DNA of 64,000 nt from Mytilisepta virgata (Eukaryota; Mollusca; Bivalvia; Mytilida; Mytilidae): NCBI GenBank assembly GCA_028015205.1, contig CM051516.1, positions 37,710,230-37,774,229 of the forward strand, read 5' to 3'. Under the pieces are notes generated by a model. That model was not told where the DNA came from, did no database searches, and worked only from the letters and a program-made list of their open reading frames with translations. The position numbers were made by a program, and so were the translations under genes. Positions 13,101 to 63,078 of this stretch are shown here, one piece after another. Every line of letters begins with the position of its first letter. Positions within the stretch are counted from its first letter, which is position 1.

Positions 13101-16100
13101 TACAAAAATCTTCTCCTCTGAAACTACTGGGCCAAAAGGAACCAAACTTGGCTACAAGCATCATTAGGGTATCCAGTTTAAAAAATGTGTCCGTCGACCC
13201 CGCCTGCCAACCAACATGGCCAGCATGGCTAAAAATAGAACATAGGGGTAAACTGCAGTTTTTGTCTTATATCTCAAAAACTAAAGCATTTAGAGCAAAA
13301 CTGGCATGGGGTAAAAATGTTCATAGGGTCAAGATCTACCTGCCATTGGTCAATCCTTTGTTAGGTTATTGCCCCTGAATTGTTCATTTTAAGGAAATTT
13401 TGCAGTTTTAGGATATTATCTTGAATATTATTATACCACATAGATAAAGACAAACTGTTAACAGCAAAAATGTTCAACAAAGTAAGATCTAAAAATAAGT
13501 CAATATGACAAAAATCATTGATCGTCCTGATATGCACATGGTTGCCACTGAACGTTAAACAATAATTCAGCCATCATCCATCCAAAATCATTGATTGACC
13601 CCTTACAGAAGTTTTTGCCCTTTAAAGACGGCATCCAGGGTAAAATTTCCTTTACAGATCTTCTCTGAAGAAACCACTGGGCCAATTGGTACCAAAGTTC
13701 GGTGGAATGGTCCTTGGGTGGCCCCCTTCCAAAATTACGCCAGGCATCCCTGACTTCCAACTGACATGGCTGCTGTTACTAAAAATAGAAAAAAGGGGGG
13801 GATGAATTTCAAAAATCTTTGAAACTGTAAGGCCAATTGGAACCAGACTTGGCAACAATGGTCCTTAGATGGTCCTCTTTCAGAATAATGTCCGATGGCC
13901 CAGACTGTTAACCAAGATGGCACCACAGCCAAACTTAGTTTAACATAGGGCCCTAAGGGAAAATACATTAAAATATCTTCTTGTCTGAAACCACTTGACC
14001 AATTGGAATTAGACTTGGCAGCAATGGACTAGATGGTCCTCTTTCAGAATTGTGTCGGATGTCTCTGGACTGTCAACCAAGATGGCCCCCACATAGTTTA
14101 ACATAGGGCCCTATGGGAAAATTCATTGAAAAATCTTGTTGTCTGAAACCACTTGACCAATTGGAACCAGACTTGGTAGTAATGGTCCTTAGGATTTCCT
14201 CTTTCAGAATTGTGTCGGATGTCTCTGGACTGTCAACCAAGACGGCTGCCACAGCCGAACTTATTTAAACATAGGGCTTTGTGGGAAAATTCATTGAAAA
14301 ATCTTGTCTGAAACTACTGAGCCAATTGGATCTAAAGTTTGCAGCATTGGTCCTTAGATGGTTCTCTTTTAGAATTGTTTCTGATCACCCGGATTGTTGA
14401 CCAAGATGGCTGCCACAGCCGAATTTAGTTTAAAAAAGGACACTATGGGAAAATTGATTTAAAAATCTTCTTGTCTGAAACCACTTAGCCAGTTGGAACA
14501 AGACTTAGCAGTAATTGTCCTTAGATGGTCCTCTTTTAGAAATATGTCCATTGACCTGGACTGTCAACAAAGGTGGGAGCCACAGCCGAACTTAGTTTAA
14601 CATAGAACCCTATAGAAAACCAGCCAAATTGAGTGCAAGAGTTAAATTTTTAGTCCTGCTCAAGGTAAAAAATTAAATCCAGGTGAGCGATACAGGCTCT
14701 TGAGAGCCTTTAGTTTTAATTTTGTTTCATTTGTATGTTCCATAGTTTAGTGTGTTGTCCATTTTGCTGAAGTAGTATGCATTATTGTATAGGGGCCAGC
14801 TGAAGCCCACCTCTGGGATTTTCTCGCTGCATTGAAGACCCATTGGTAGCCTTCACCTGTTTTCTGCTCTTTGGTCGGGTTGTTGTCTCTTTGACACATT
14901 CCCCATTTTCATTCTCTATTCTAAAATATGTCATATTGTTCTTATTTTGTAAATTGTAGGAACTTTTAGAGGAAGCAAGGACACGGCTACATATGATAAC
15001 AAAAGATAAGGCTAGATATAAGAAACTATTAGAAGGTTTGATTACACAGGTAAATACACATTGTTAAATGTTAGCATTTATAGTTACACAGGTAATAATA
15101 ATAACAAAAACAGATGTTTGGTCGATGTAATGGGAAACTAACCATAGCATGTCATTCTTAGATAATACAAGACGAAAGTGAGTTGTGCCAATATTGCTGT
15201 TATTCATTTGAAAGTCACTGCGATAAAATTTATGGGATTTATTAGTAATTACCTTGATAAATAGATAATATACATATTTTATTTTGTTTCTTAAGTCCTA
15301 TGGTACTTTTCATTTTGTGCTTCTACTTTCATGCAAGTACAAACAACTTGGACCCAACTTGCACATTCCATATTCTTTTTCCAACTGATCTGCATGAATG
15401 AAAAAGCAGTCAAAATCTGAACAATGAAATGACTAAAGTAATTACCTCTCTTTGACAAATTATATGTGAAATTGTCTACTTTGCTCTAGTCTGATTTTCT
15501 GTGATTTATAACCTAATGTATTATTCATAGTGGTTTATTTCAGGGATTATTCCAGCTCCTAGAGGCAAGAGTATCAATTATGTGTAAACCAGAGGATAGT
15601 GGTGTTATACAGGTATGTAGTAAATATATATTGATTACGATACATAATTTGTTTACATTTTATCAAACTGTGTCACTTCTGCATGCTTGATATGGGAATT
15701 GTGGAGTTCAAGAAGAATGACCAAAAACTAGGTAAAGAAGATTCACATGCCAAAATGATAAAATAAGGTAAAACAAACCATCTAAGGACTGAGCTATACA
15801 TCAATGAAAAACTCCTTAGTTTGAAAAAACTATGTTTCTTGAGTTCAGCTGTTATTTGTTGACTTCAAATTTAAAAATTACAAAGGCTTCATTTTTTCTT
15901 TAGAATGTGTTGTACATTTATTTTGATTATATTGCCACAATGTGGCTCTGCGTCGATTACATACTGTGCTACACATAGATCAGTTAATCCGATTTTGATT
16001 ACAGGAACTTATACCAAGTGTAGTAAAGAAATACAAGGAAGCTACAAAGAAAGATGTGTCTGTTACCATAGATTCAGAGAATAAACTTGGACCTGACATG

Positions 16101-18258
16101 TTAGTATTTTATTGGCAAGTTATTCCTTTATCTGTGTTTCAAATATAAGAAAGGTAACTCTTGATGTTCACTCCAGGAGTGGGAAATATAAAACCTATGT
16201 GACAATCCTGGTAAACAAGGACTCGTCGGCGAAAGGGTTAATATTATGGATTCACTGAGCTTTATCTGGAAAACTGGCAGTAGTTATCAAATTAGGTCTA
16301 AAGTCAGACGCACGTTTTTACATCCATCTTAATTCTGAAATGGTTTAGATCAACAGTAAATATTATAGTATATATTTTCATCGAATTATACTTTTGCCGT
16401 CTGGATCTATCCATCAAGAATTTTTTAGCATTCATTGTAAATTGACTTCTAATACAGCATTTGAATTTTTTTTCCTGGTTGGCAAAACCGTCAAAATCCA
16501 CCCTGATATTATGAAGTATCTTTAGGGCTTGATGACTCAGATTGATGATGTTATCAGTTTAATTTCTTTTTAAGATCTGGAGGTGTTGTTCTAATGGCTT
16601 GTAACAACAAATTACGAGTAGAGAATACTTTAGAAACAAGATTAGATTTAATTTGTCAACAGGTAAGTCAACCTACCTTGCAGGGTTTGCACAGATCCTT
16701 GAAATCCTTGAATGTACATGAAAATGAAAGTGGGAAAATCAGTGCATTGAAAGTATTTAAATTTTTCAAAGGGTCCTTGAAACACCTTTAATTTCTTTGA
16801 AAGTATTTCCTTCCATGGGTATCTTTTCATCCGATTTTTGTACTTACTTGATCTGTTCTGGGTATAAATAGTCTTGTATAAATAAGTGCTATTTGGAGAA
16901 TCATGCTGTTTTAAGATACGGCAATTTCTGTGACTGGATTTTATCACTCACGATGTATAGTCCTTGATCTGATTGAAATACACACCTGCAAAATCTGTCT
17001 TAAAAACAAAGTTTGTTGAAAATTATTTGTAGTTTTAAGTACGAATGTAGACAAGTGAGGGAGTTTAAAGTTTATGATATGATGCCAGTAATCACGAAGC
17101 CACATGACATCTAAGGATCTATTTTATAATGACATTATAAAAAGAGCCACTAAGTGGTCTAGAAAGGTCCTTGAAAAATGTAAATTTGCCTTGGAAGTAC
17201 ATGAAAAGTGATTTTTATGATAAAAAATGTGTACGACCCCTGTACATGTATAATCTAGTAATCCCTGTTTGATTATACTTGTCTGCTTTTAATCTCACTT
17301 AACAGTCCCTTTTCATTAATATGTAAGTAAATATAAAGGTGTATATTATTTAGAGAAGAAATTTGAGATTTTAAAATAATGATCATATAAAATATTTGTT
17401 AAGTTACAAATATAAAGACTGACACGCTGAGCCAGTTTTTTAACATACCAGCTCAAGATGTAACAGTCTGCAGGAAGACTCATCGCCCTACAGTATTTAA
17501 TCTTACTCCTAGATATCGCATTTTAGGTGGAGAAGCAGCAAATACCAAATATAATATCTTTTAGCTATATATACCACTCTAGAAGAGGACATTATCAGAC
17601 GACCACTGAGGTGTTCATAACATTTGAAATAAGTCATAATTTTCCAAAAATGTAACAAAGAAAACAATAAATATGTATAGATTATCAGGTTTTCTGCACT
17701 TTGATATGGTATAGTATCAGCTGGAACTGCAATATGAAGCTTTTTGGTGAGTAAGCATAGAGAACGAGCCTAAAAGATTCATATTGTGTCAAACGGCTGA
17801 TATTTTACAATACCATTACGCAGAAAACCCAATAATCTGTTTATCGTACAAATGCTGTACATTGTAGTCTCCCGTGTAAGTCTTTTTGTACGTTTTGTTG
17901 TCCTCCTGGAGGTAAGCTTGATAACGTCTGCTGTCACATTGTGACGTCTCTAATAAGTCCTGCTCTCAGTATGAAATGACAATGCCAATAATACACACTG
18001 AATTTTTTTTATCACATCACAAATGTCACCAAACGTGAATATAGTCATCATGTCCTTTCTTTTACATGTTTTATTTGGTAGAAACTGGTTAAAAATCAGG
18101 GAAAGTGAAATTTCTTATAACTTATTTTCATAATGAATTCATGTAAAAACCTATTTGTCTTTTAAGTTAAACATTGATAAACATTATAATTTCAGATGGT
18201 ACCAGAATTAAGAAGTATATTGTTTGGGAAGAATCCTAACAGAAAATTTATGGATTAA
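7154..18258 (+). CDS. ATP6V1E: V-type proton ATPase subunit E
   Basis: Nine exons: 7154-7186, 10955-11020, 12047-12156, 12345-12411, 14960-15049, 15544-15612, 16005-16099, 16575-16662 and 18196-18258. They join in phase to exactly 226 residues, the usual length of animal subunit E. Subunit E pairs with subunit G to form the peripheral stalks of the V1 sector. These hold the ATP-hydrolysing head still while protons are pumped into lysosomes, endosomes and secretory vesicles. The N-terminus [15 protein letters not shown] is near-identical to vertebrate subunit E. It is followed by a long charged helix ([19 protein letters not shown]), and the C-terminal domain contains [13 protein letters not shown] and [11 protein letters not shown]. 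An in-frame TAA at 7142-7144 precedes the ATG. Intron 1 carries an antisense LINE and intron 4 a hairpin-headed repeat. No broken exon was seen. Confidence 0.97.
8311..10640 (-). mobile_element. 5'-truncated non-LTR retrotransposon (CR1/L2-type), antisense in V-ATPase E intron 1
   Basis: The 3' end carries a TTA-repeat tail (8311-8336 on the plus strand) rather than poly-A, as in CR1/L2-like LINEs. The direct repeat AGATCCTGTAA at 8300-8310 and 10641-10651 flanks it and fits a target-site duplication. The 5' end is truncated within the endonuclease-to-reverse-transcriptase linker. There, CATTTGCCAGATCC occurs twice about 20 bp apart, suggesting template slippage as reverse transcription stopped. 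The insert is antisense to the host gene. Confidence 0.88.
8490..10631 (-). CDS. LINE reverse transcriptase, open but 5'-truncated
   Basis: The frame is open for 713 codons from the truncation point; an internal ATG lies at 10445. Reverse transcriptase motifs are visible: [75 protein letters not shown] and the catalytic MYADD (codons at 9355-9366). The C-terminal region has KRAARLILD and [25 protein letters not shown], typical of CR1/L2-type elements. The endonuclease is absent, so it cannot move itself. The lack of stops suggests a young copy. It is not a host gene. Confidence 0.9.
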   Translation of the reverse strand, partial: FKDLANVPFYLVELESDPDVSLKVWYQLFNNVLDKHAPIVTKRVKKDIQPDWYNDEIIHARLMRDKYKNLGLWGEYRYWRNRVNFVIDESKRKFYSEIVKDSKDPKVLWKCIHSLNPSKQIKPYELHTENNVKITDPKQIVNSFNDFFTSCIQNLRKDKQLNSDPEFNSLASFVKERLPVNDKLIIPPVKTNELLQSILKLDTSKSTGTDNISPKILKISAPIIVSPLTYIFNRIIDSAIFPTDLKNAKILPAYKAGDKFLPTNYRPISVLPTISKLIEKHVAKHIYEFLSKNNLLHPAQSGFRPFHSCQTALINLIDKWLQEMNDGNINLAILLDLRKAFDVVDHDIMCKKLEIYGFHEIAVNFFISYLKDRTQQVQIGNIKSEQSYIKYGVPQGSILGPLLFILYINDLPLYVKDCDTDMYADDSTIHISGKKLNEILGKAQDDLLQVEKWCSDNCMFINYAKSKCMVIGTRQKTSSLISEVSLNINESIIQYSINEKILGVKIDPNLCWTNQIDQVCSKISSRVYLLSKIKKFLNIESRKLFYNGYILPLIDYCCVIWGNCSNTDLSRILKLQKRAARLILDMDPLSPSNPLFKKLGWMKVEDRIKYHKYLLVYKSLRTEAPSYLINKFQLISNENPYSLRNAVNGNLKVPKPKTELYKKSFSYSGAVLWNDLPNNIRNSPSVNSFKDNIKKYIQQNSVTDTSQSDELFF
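10955..11020 (+). CDS. ATP6V1E: V-ATPase E exon 2
   Basis: Acceptor TTTTCAG, donor AAG|GTTAGT. 22 codons start the stalk helix ([20 protein letters not shown]). Confidence 0.96.
11021..12046 (+). other. ATP6V1E: V-ATPase E intron 2
   Basis: AT-rich, with no frame, repeat or RNA that I recognise. Confidence 0.5.
12047..12156 (+). CDS. ATP6V1E: V-ATPase E exon 3
   Basis: Acceptor TACCCAG, donor AAAAT|GTATGT, phase 2. Encodes the central helix ([20 protein letters not shown]). Confidence 0.96.
12345..12411 (+). CDS. ATP6V1E: V-ATPase E exon 4
   Basis: Acceptor TTTTTCAG, donor GAAG|GTAAAA. With the previous exon it restores [20 protein letters not shown]. Confidence 0.96.
13028..14713 (+). mobile_element. 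Hairpin-headed repeat, AGCTCACC family, copy 1
   Basis: The head (13028-13058) contains the stem-loop TGACCC-AAA-GGGTCA, followed by TTGGCGTCCATCGTC. The body repeats a unit of about 150-160 bp (CTGAAACCACT..CCAATTGGAACCAGACTTGG..AAGATGGC..CATAGGGCCCTATGGGAAAA). The 3' end has AGGTGAGC, complementary to the head, then the hairpin GGCTCT-TG-AGAGCC and TTTAG. Inverted subterminal repeats plus a 3' hairpin recall non-autonomous Helitron-like elements. Lies in V-ATPase E intron 4. Confidence 0.65.
14960..15049 (+). CDS. ATP6V1E: V-ATPase E exon 5
   Basis: Acceptor AATTGTAG, donor CACAG|GTAAAT; 30 codons ([20 protein letters not shown] onward). Confidence 0.96.
15050..15543 (+). other. ATP6V1E: V-ATPase E intron 5
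   Basis: No recognisable feature. Introns 6 (15613-16004) and 7 (16100-16574) are likewise featureless. Confidence 0.45.
15544..15612 (+). CDS. ATP6V1E: V-ATPase E exon 6
   Basis: Acceptor TATTTCAG, donor ATACAG|GTATGT; 23 codons ([20 protein letters not shown]), the start of the globular C-terminal domain. Confidence 0.96.
16005..16099 (+). CDS. ATP6V1E: V-ATPase E exon 7
   Basis: Acceptor GATTACAG, donor GACAT|GTTAGT, phase 2. Encodes [16 protein letters not shown], matching the family's conserved strand. Confidence 0.96.
16575..16662 (+). CDS. ATP6V1E: V-ATPase E exon 8
   Basis: Acceptor TTTTTAAG (weak pyrimidine tract), donor CAACAG|GTAAGT. Encodes [20 protein letters not shown] and the LDLICQQ helix. 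Confidence 0.96.
16663..18195 (+). other. ATP6V1E: V-ATPase E intron 8
   Basis: Contains two related stretches (TCCTTGAAA..GTACATGAAAA) at about 16690-16790 and 17160-17210, possibly a dispersed repeat, and the palindromic repeat listed at 17680. Confidence 0.4.
17680..17970. repeat. Dispersed repeat with inverted core, copy 1
   Basis: Begins AGATTATCAGGTTTTCTGC and later shows GCAGAAAACCCAATAATCT in inverted sense, then GTCCTCCTGGAGG and a GACGTCTCTAATAAGTCCTG tail. The same order of blocks occurs at 46400-46710. MITE-like, but the ends are not clear. Confidence 0.55.
18196..18258 (+). CDS. ATP6V1E: V-ATPase E exon 9 and stop
   Basis: Acceptor AATTTCAG; 20 codons ending [11 protein letters not shown], then TAA. 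Confidence 0.97.
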   Translation: MVPELRSILFGKNPNRKFMD

Positions 18259-18940
18259 AGATACAGATCTTTTGACATATATCATTCCATGACTGTTGTT
18301 TAGATAGATATGACTGGGTACAAGGTGTAAGAGAATGCCTATATTCTGAATCGAGTTCTTTCCTTGGTTCCTTGGAACATATCAAATTAAAATTTACATT
18401 CCAGTAGTATTATTTGGTTGAGTATATATTTACTTTTACCAAGCAAGATTTCTGATAAATTAGAATTTCATCAGGCAAAGTAGATTTCATTATGGTAAAT
18501 TCTGATATTAATGAATAAGATGCATTTAACTAAAACTCCAAATTTAATTATGAAATTAACATGATTGAATTAGAATTAATTGCATTTAAATTTCTGAATT
18601 TACATTAGTTGACTCTTTATAGTCATAACATTAATACATGTACCTTGTACCCAATCTTTATATTTTATTCGGAGTATTGATTCATTTCAATTATTGTAAA
18701 TGTTCTTGTCAGTTAAGAAATGTTATAGAACAAAATACATGTACAGGAGAGTATGAAGGGATATGGGGTATGCCTCATGAGGTAACTTCCTTATTCTTAA
18801 CATCACAAAAGTTGGTCATACTGTGGCCTCCAATAATAAACAGCAGTTTGCAAACAATGTTTCAATGTCCTATGAAAAATACTAATTATACATTTCAATT
18901 TCCTTCTGATAGTGTAAAAATACTACTACCAATTGGTATA

Positions 18941-19063
18941 TTGCCAATTTCCTACCGAATGTCGGTGGTTCTCTACGGCTTCCTCCACCAATAAAAACTG
19001 GCCACCGCAAAATGGCCAAATGTGCTGAAAACAGCATTAAACCCCAACTAAACAAACAAACAA
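18941..19063 (+). mobile_element. tRNA-derived SINE, 5'-truncated
   Basis: Carries the SINE 3' half (GGTCGGTGG-like core, CGGCTTCCTCCACCAATAAA, tail AAACCCCAACTAAACAAAC). It is flanked by the 13-bp direct repeat ACCAATTGGTATA at 18928-18940 and 19064-19076. It sits in the 3' flank, possibly the UTR, of V-ATPase E. Confidence 0.9.
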
Positions 19064-19465
19064 ACCAATTGGTATAATATGTTTATTATTTGTTGATGGC
19101 TGAAAACAAAAAAATCAAATATAAATTTCCTATAATTTGTATTAGGGTTGGTCTCGAACAACAACTGTAAGGATCCACAAAGCAAAGATTTTTTCTGCAG
19201 TCCAAACAAACTGAAATCCTAAAGTACAAGTATTTTTTGGTCTGTTGTTGTCTGCACATATATTACTTACTTTCACTTTGCAAATAATGTTTATGAATGT
19301 GCATGAAAACCAATTTTACTTTATATAGATGTTTTCATTTAATCATGTGATATAATTCTCTGGAAGAATTGTTGAGTAGTATGTATATTGTATAATAAAT
19401 ATGTATAACTTTGTTCTTTAGTTTTGTTTATAAAAGTGACAAGAATTTGCTTATCTTACTTTTTG

Positions 19466-19660
19466 GCCGGGTTGCACAGAGTGCAAATCCGGGTTATAGT
19501 ATGGTCGGGCAGGCGGGCGGCGGGCGGCGGCGGGCGGGCGGGGAAAATGGGTACCTATTTTGTGAAATCAACTCCTCCTACAGTTTTTCACCCACATCCT
19601 TGAAACTTCATAGAATGTTTCTATATATATTAAAGATGTGCACCTCACTTTATGGAATTA
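19466..19660 (+). repeat. GC-rich repeat head with GGGCGG tract
   Basis: GGCCGGGTTGCACAGAGTGCAA forms a short stem, followed by GGGCGGGCGG-type repeats and then GTACCTATTTTGTGAAATC. The last roughly 110 bp recur almost unchanged at 63901-64000. The right boundary is not visible. Confidence 0.55.
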
Positions 19661-21277
19661 TTTCAGGAATTATTTCCCATTTTTCCAAACAAGTGTTTAT
19701 CAACATGTAATCAAATCAAATATTGCTTACTTCACCTATTTCTAATTAAATTGATGGCTGCCTCTGTGCTCGTACACCAACATACAATATGTCTGATTTT
19801 GTCTATATAAATATTCATGACTGCCAATGTGCAATATGATCTTGTAATCACCTTTGTCACCACAACAGTAAACACCCAGCAACCCGACCATTTGTGTCTT
19901 TGACCCATTTTTTTGTATGAATGAAAATTTTCCATAAAAGACTTGAAAAAAATTAAAAGGAATAGATTGAAAGTGAGAATGGCTGCCATGACACATTACA
20001 TTATAATCATTTAGTAGTTTCTATTTCATAAATTTTTTTGTCTAAGGGAGCAACCATTTGATTTTTATGGGGGTTCTAGGATCAAATGTTTGATCCTGCC
20101 TATTTTGTTCGCCAAAATTTTGGTCCTGGATTTTTAAATTTTTAAACCAAAAAATTTCCTGATTGACACAGGTAATGCATTTTTTTTCACACCTACTGTG
20201 ATCCTGTCTTTATTTTGCCAGAAATCCTATATCTGAACTTAGTTTAACATAGGACCCTATGGGGAAAATCACTAAAATTTTGGCAACCATGGTGCTCAGG
20301 TTCAGAGGTGAGCAATCAGGCTCCAAGCTCCCTTGCCATATTTGTCCTCTTTATGGTCCCCACAACAATAAAATCACTTAATCTACTCTCAATAACTCAA
20401 ACTGCAATTGTCAGTTGGTGTAGGTGTCAAACAATAATGCTTTACAAATATCAACAGATATGAAAAAATGATGCCAAACTGCAATAAAAGGGGTTAAGTG
20501 CAAGTCTTTAATGCTATCTTAGTTTTAACTCGCCTGGAACTTATGAGTTAATTTGAATGACCTTATCACCATGACCTCCAGACCATCATTGAAAGTTTTG
20601 ATGAGTATTGTTTCATTAATGACTTGACACTTTATACAGAGGTACCCCCTAAAGCAGGTATGACTACTTGGTCAAGGCATACATAGTATGTTGACTTGAA
20701 ATGAACAATTTAAATAAAAATACTCTTTATTTTATATAAATACATAACTTTGCCTATGGATCATGATCTGCATGGTACCAGGACAAATGTTCAATGCATA
20801 ACATTTTAAATATTTTCCAGTACATACTGCAAAATTAGAATTATTTGTATGTATTTATTATTGAAGATGTTAGCAAACAATACAGAGAGATAAATAAATG
20901 TAGTGGATGAGCAAGAATGATATGATGGATACAATCCTGACACAAAATCCAAATTCGTGTATATAAAGCTTAAAGAAACTTGTATTCATTGCTGTTCTTC
21001 ATTTTAAGGTTAACACAATGAAAAATTTACACTCAATGAATGTTAAAGACAGCCACTAGAACGGCTGATGTAATTTTTGTAACAAGTAAAACAGAAAATG
21101 TAGGTTTGAATTGTGATCTTGATCCTGTCACATTTTTCACATCACATTAATTTTCAATTCACAGTATACACTTACTCATCCAGATATATAAAGAGTTATG
21201 ATATATGGTATATTTTCCCACAAAAGAAGATTAAAAAAAAACCTCTTATAGTTATCACTTTGTATGAAAAATCAGAA

Positions 21278-25136
<3,859 letters not shown>

Positions 25137-28025
25137 CAATATGTAAATTTTAAATTTGTCTTACAAATTCCGATATTGGTTTGATTTTTACTATAAAAGT
25201 GAATTTGTTCATTTTCCTAATCCAGTACACATATCCCTGGTAAAAAGAGAAGATCGAATAGTGATTAAACTGATATATCCCTGCACACATTAAAATAGCA
25301 CAGCAACCCTAGTTATCTGACATGGATCACTGAGGTTCAACTCACAATGCTATCTTACAAATCCCAGGTCCCTCTTATTGGGGGATGGGTATCTGAGGTT
25401 GTAAGGTCAAAATACAAACCAACTGGTAGGATAATGCTACTGTAAATGCTTATGTTAAAAGCAGCTTCTATAGATTTTGATAAATGGTAATGACCACTGC
25501 AGAGGGTTAAATATACCCATCCCTACACAAATTTTCTAATATATCGTGTATTAAAGATTCATTGCCCCTTGTGATGTTTCATAATTCCATCAAATTTCTA
25601 ATTTATCTTGATGTACTGTTGAACTTGTTTTTATCCTGAAAATATAAAGATTATTTTCCACTTGATATTAAGCAACAACAAAAAACGACCCTTTTCCATA
25701 TGTATGTACAGAGACAAGGGTAAATCTATCCACCCTTGTATGAATACCATAAAATAGAATCACAGAAATTTATGTATTCAGTTATTAAGTCAAACTTTCT
25801 TAAGTTAACAATTTCAAATCAACTGATGTGCCTCCTGATTCCTTTTGTAACAAAATATTTCTACAAAAATTATGTCACTTAAAGTATTGAAATTACCAAC
25901 TGTCTTTCTTTTTAATTATTATTATGGTTTTAATACACAAAAGCATACCTGGGCTCCAACTAAAAAGAGTCGAGATGTTGCGCTAGCAGTAATGAGATAT
26001 TTCAATGCTACTGGTACAAAGTTGATTCTTGAGGTGATCCTGGTCAATGTTGGAAGCATTGTCCGTTACATCAAAATCAAATCTACCTGAGGAATATGCA
26101 AAATATATACTCACTATTTTGATTACTTTTTTTTTTAAAATATACTCACCCTATCTTCTTGTCAATCGTGTAATTGTAGAGCATGATTTTACCTACAAGA
26201 TTCCTGTGGTGCTTATTTTATGTGCTTTCATGCAGTATTTACTTTGTTTTGCTTAGCTTTTTATGATGAGGTTTTTTTTTAAGTAAGCTTCCATTCTCTA
26301 TTCTATCATTTCAAAAGTTTTATTGCATGATGTTTTTGTCTTGTTTCATATATAAATAATGCAAGTCAGTTTAAAAGCTCTACAGAGCTCATGTTGCCCG
26401 TTTTGTTTGTAATAATACTCATTTGTAAATGCTGACTCTAAATAAAATTTACTTCCTAACTTACTCTATAAATAAACACAAATATAAACATTATATACAA
26501 ATACAAAAATGTTTATTGGCACAAGCAGGCCCAATGTACAATATATAATAACAGTAGTACATGCATTACATTATATAAGTAATAATGTCACGTTCCTGAA
26601 AATAAAACATGAATAAGAACTGCATACAATTTATCAGTATTCATGTTGGCTAATAATGTTTTAATCTGTATCTGTATTGTTACAGTGCAGGAACCATTCG
26701 TGGTTTTCTTAATTCACACTGGAAGGAGAGCAGCTGGACTTAGTCCAACCCATTGGAGGCCATCTCTAAAGCCCTCTACTGTCTTTATGCACATGGTGCT
26801 ATCTTCAAGGTGGTTCCAATCAATTATAGATCTTGCAAAGAACGAGTGTTTTTTTGTTTCATTGTGGCACTGGATAATTTGGTAAGCCTTAGAGTTTTTA
26901 GTTTCTTGTCGTTCTAGATGTTTGGACTTATATGGTCACCAAATCTTTTGCCTTAATCTGTCTCCTGGCTGGTTTTAAGTAGTCGCTGGTTGTATTGCTG
27001 GCACCAGTTCCTCAACCACTTTGTAGACCATGACTAGGCGTTGATTTATCCATCATTCCTGTAGTGGTTCCAGTTTAAGTTCCGAGAGCATATTTGTGAT
27101 GGATCCTGCTTCTCAGGAACTGTAGTCATGTTTAATAAATCTGGCAGCATGTTTTTGAATTCCTTATATTTTTTCAATATCTTTAGAAGTATACGGGTCC
27201 CAGATTCCAGCTCCGTATTCCAAGACGGATCTAAGCATGGATATATATGCTAGTTTCTTGCACTCTTAGGGGCATTTGCACAAGTTTCTTCTATTGAAAC
27301 CTATTGGGTACAGCTTGCTTTACTTTATTTTGTTGATGTGACTGCTCCATTTTAGATCTTCAGAGATGTTGTCCCAAGTATGGGTTCGTTTTTACTTGTT
27401 CTAAAATATGATTGTCCAGTTGGTAGAAATAGCTTGACTTTTGTTTTATACTCATCATATAACACATACTTCTTAGCATTAAATTTCATGCCCCATTGGT
27501 AAGCCCAGCTTTCAAGTTTTGCTAGGTCTTCTTGTAGAATTAGATGATCTTTTTGGGACTTTATTTGCTAATATAGCAAGCAATTATCTGCGTATAATCG
27601 TACTTGAGATTTGCCGCAATCGGGAAGGTCATTTATGTAGCATAAAAATAATAATAACAATAAATCAAATTAAATGACGAAAACATATCCTTTCAAAGAA
27701 CCTGTATCCGTGTGTCTGGAAAAATGAATTAAAGTGATAACAACTTCAATTTAAAGTATTTGTATTTTACTATAAGCCTTTGATGGTAATCACTGCAGTA
27801 TAATTTATTTGGAACATTTGCATCTGCAGTGACTTTCCAAACATACATTTTCTTGCACAATAAAAAATTCTTGAAAAGTTTTTGTAGTTATAAAATAAAC
27901 CCTTATTGTATCTTCTTATGATCTGCTGCTATGAAATTTAGTGACAATTTCTATAACTTGATATTACCCTGGTAGAAATATGTGCAGATTTATCTGCTGT
28001 GTCAGGGGAGACTACCACTGTACAG
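25137..28025. other. Divergent spacer between HINT2-like and DENND5
   Basis: Contains the HINT2-like promoter (not resolved), a decayed retrotransposon and AT-rich sequence. No other coding exon was recognised. Confidence 0.4.
26690..27640 (-). pseudogene. Decayed LINE reverse transcriptase C-terminal half
   Basis: Read in shifting frames, it gives LCYINDLPDCGKSQVRLYAD, LESWAYQWGMKFNAKKY, LEYGAGIWDPYTSKDIEKIQ, a KHAARFI stretch and SIIDWNHLEDS. This is the palm/thumb end of a LINE reverse transcriptase, from a different lineage than the copy in V-ATPase intron 1. Stops and frameshifts are frequent and the catalytic YADD has become YADN, so it is dead. Confidence 0.8.
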
Positions 28026-28053
28026 CGGAAGTGCACATTTGACACAGGAAGTG
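28026..28053 (+). promoter_or_regulatory. Paired ETS motifs upstream of DENND5
   Basis: CGGAAGTG (28026-28033) and AGGAAGTG (28046-28053) lie in the same orientation 20 bp apart, about two helical turns, and 106-133 bp before the start codon. There is no TATA box. This fits a TATA-less ETS/GABP-type promoter. A short uORF begins at 28092. Confidence 0.35.
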
Positions 28054-28158
28054 GTCTGACAAAAACAAACGATCGCCTTGAACTGTTGACAATGAAGCAC
28101 ATAATTTATTGTTTGAATTTAAACACTCTTAGATTTGATATATGATTTAACATGAAAA

Positions 28159-62905
<34,747 letters not shown>

Positions 62906-63078
62906 GTAAGTTAAGTATAATTACAGAGTAATTAGCCCTCGATGGCAGGTGTAATATTTACTTGTAAGGAATTAACTCACAGGACAAACATACAGGTAAG
63001 TTAAGTATAATTACAGAGTAATTAGCCCTCGATGGCAGGTGTAATATGTACTTGTAAGGAATGAACTCACAGGACATA

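Larger units (their letters stand above)
18259..21277. other. Convergent 3' spacer between V-ATPase E and HINT2-like genes
   Basis: Holds both 3' UTRs. Plus-strand AATAAA candidates lie at 18835-18840 and 19394-19399. A minus-strand AATAAA lies near 20850. A SINE fragment and a G/C-rich hairpin-headed repeat lie within. Neither cleavage site can be fixed from sequence alone. Confidence 0.4.

Noticed and set aside
13515..13968. Overlapping minus-strand frames of 68-81 codons
   Set aside because: They lie in the tandem body of a hairpin-headed repeat, and frames recur with the unit rather than being conserved as protein.
18638..18994. A 118-codon frame downstream of V-ATPase E
   Set aside because: Low-complexity composition and its end is SINE sequence; no splice or homology support.
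26643..26885. An 80-codon plus-strand frame as a gene
   Set aside because: The minus strand of the same bases aligns with a LINE reverse transcriptase C-terminus, so the plus frame is a shadow.
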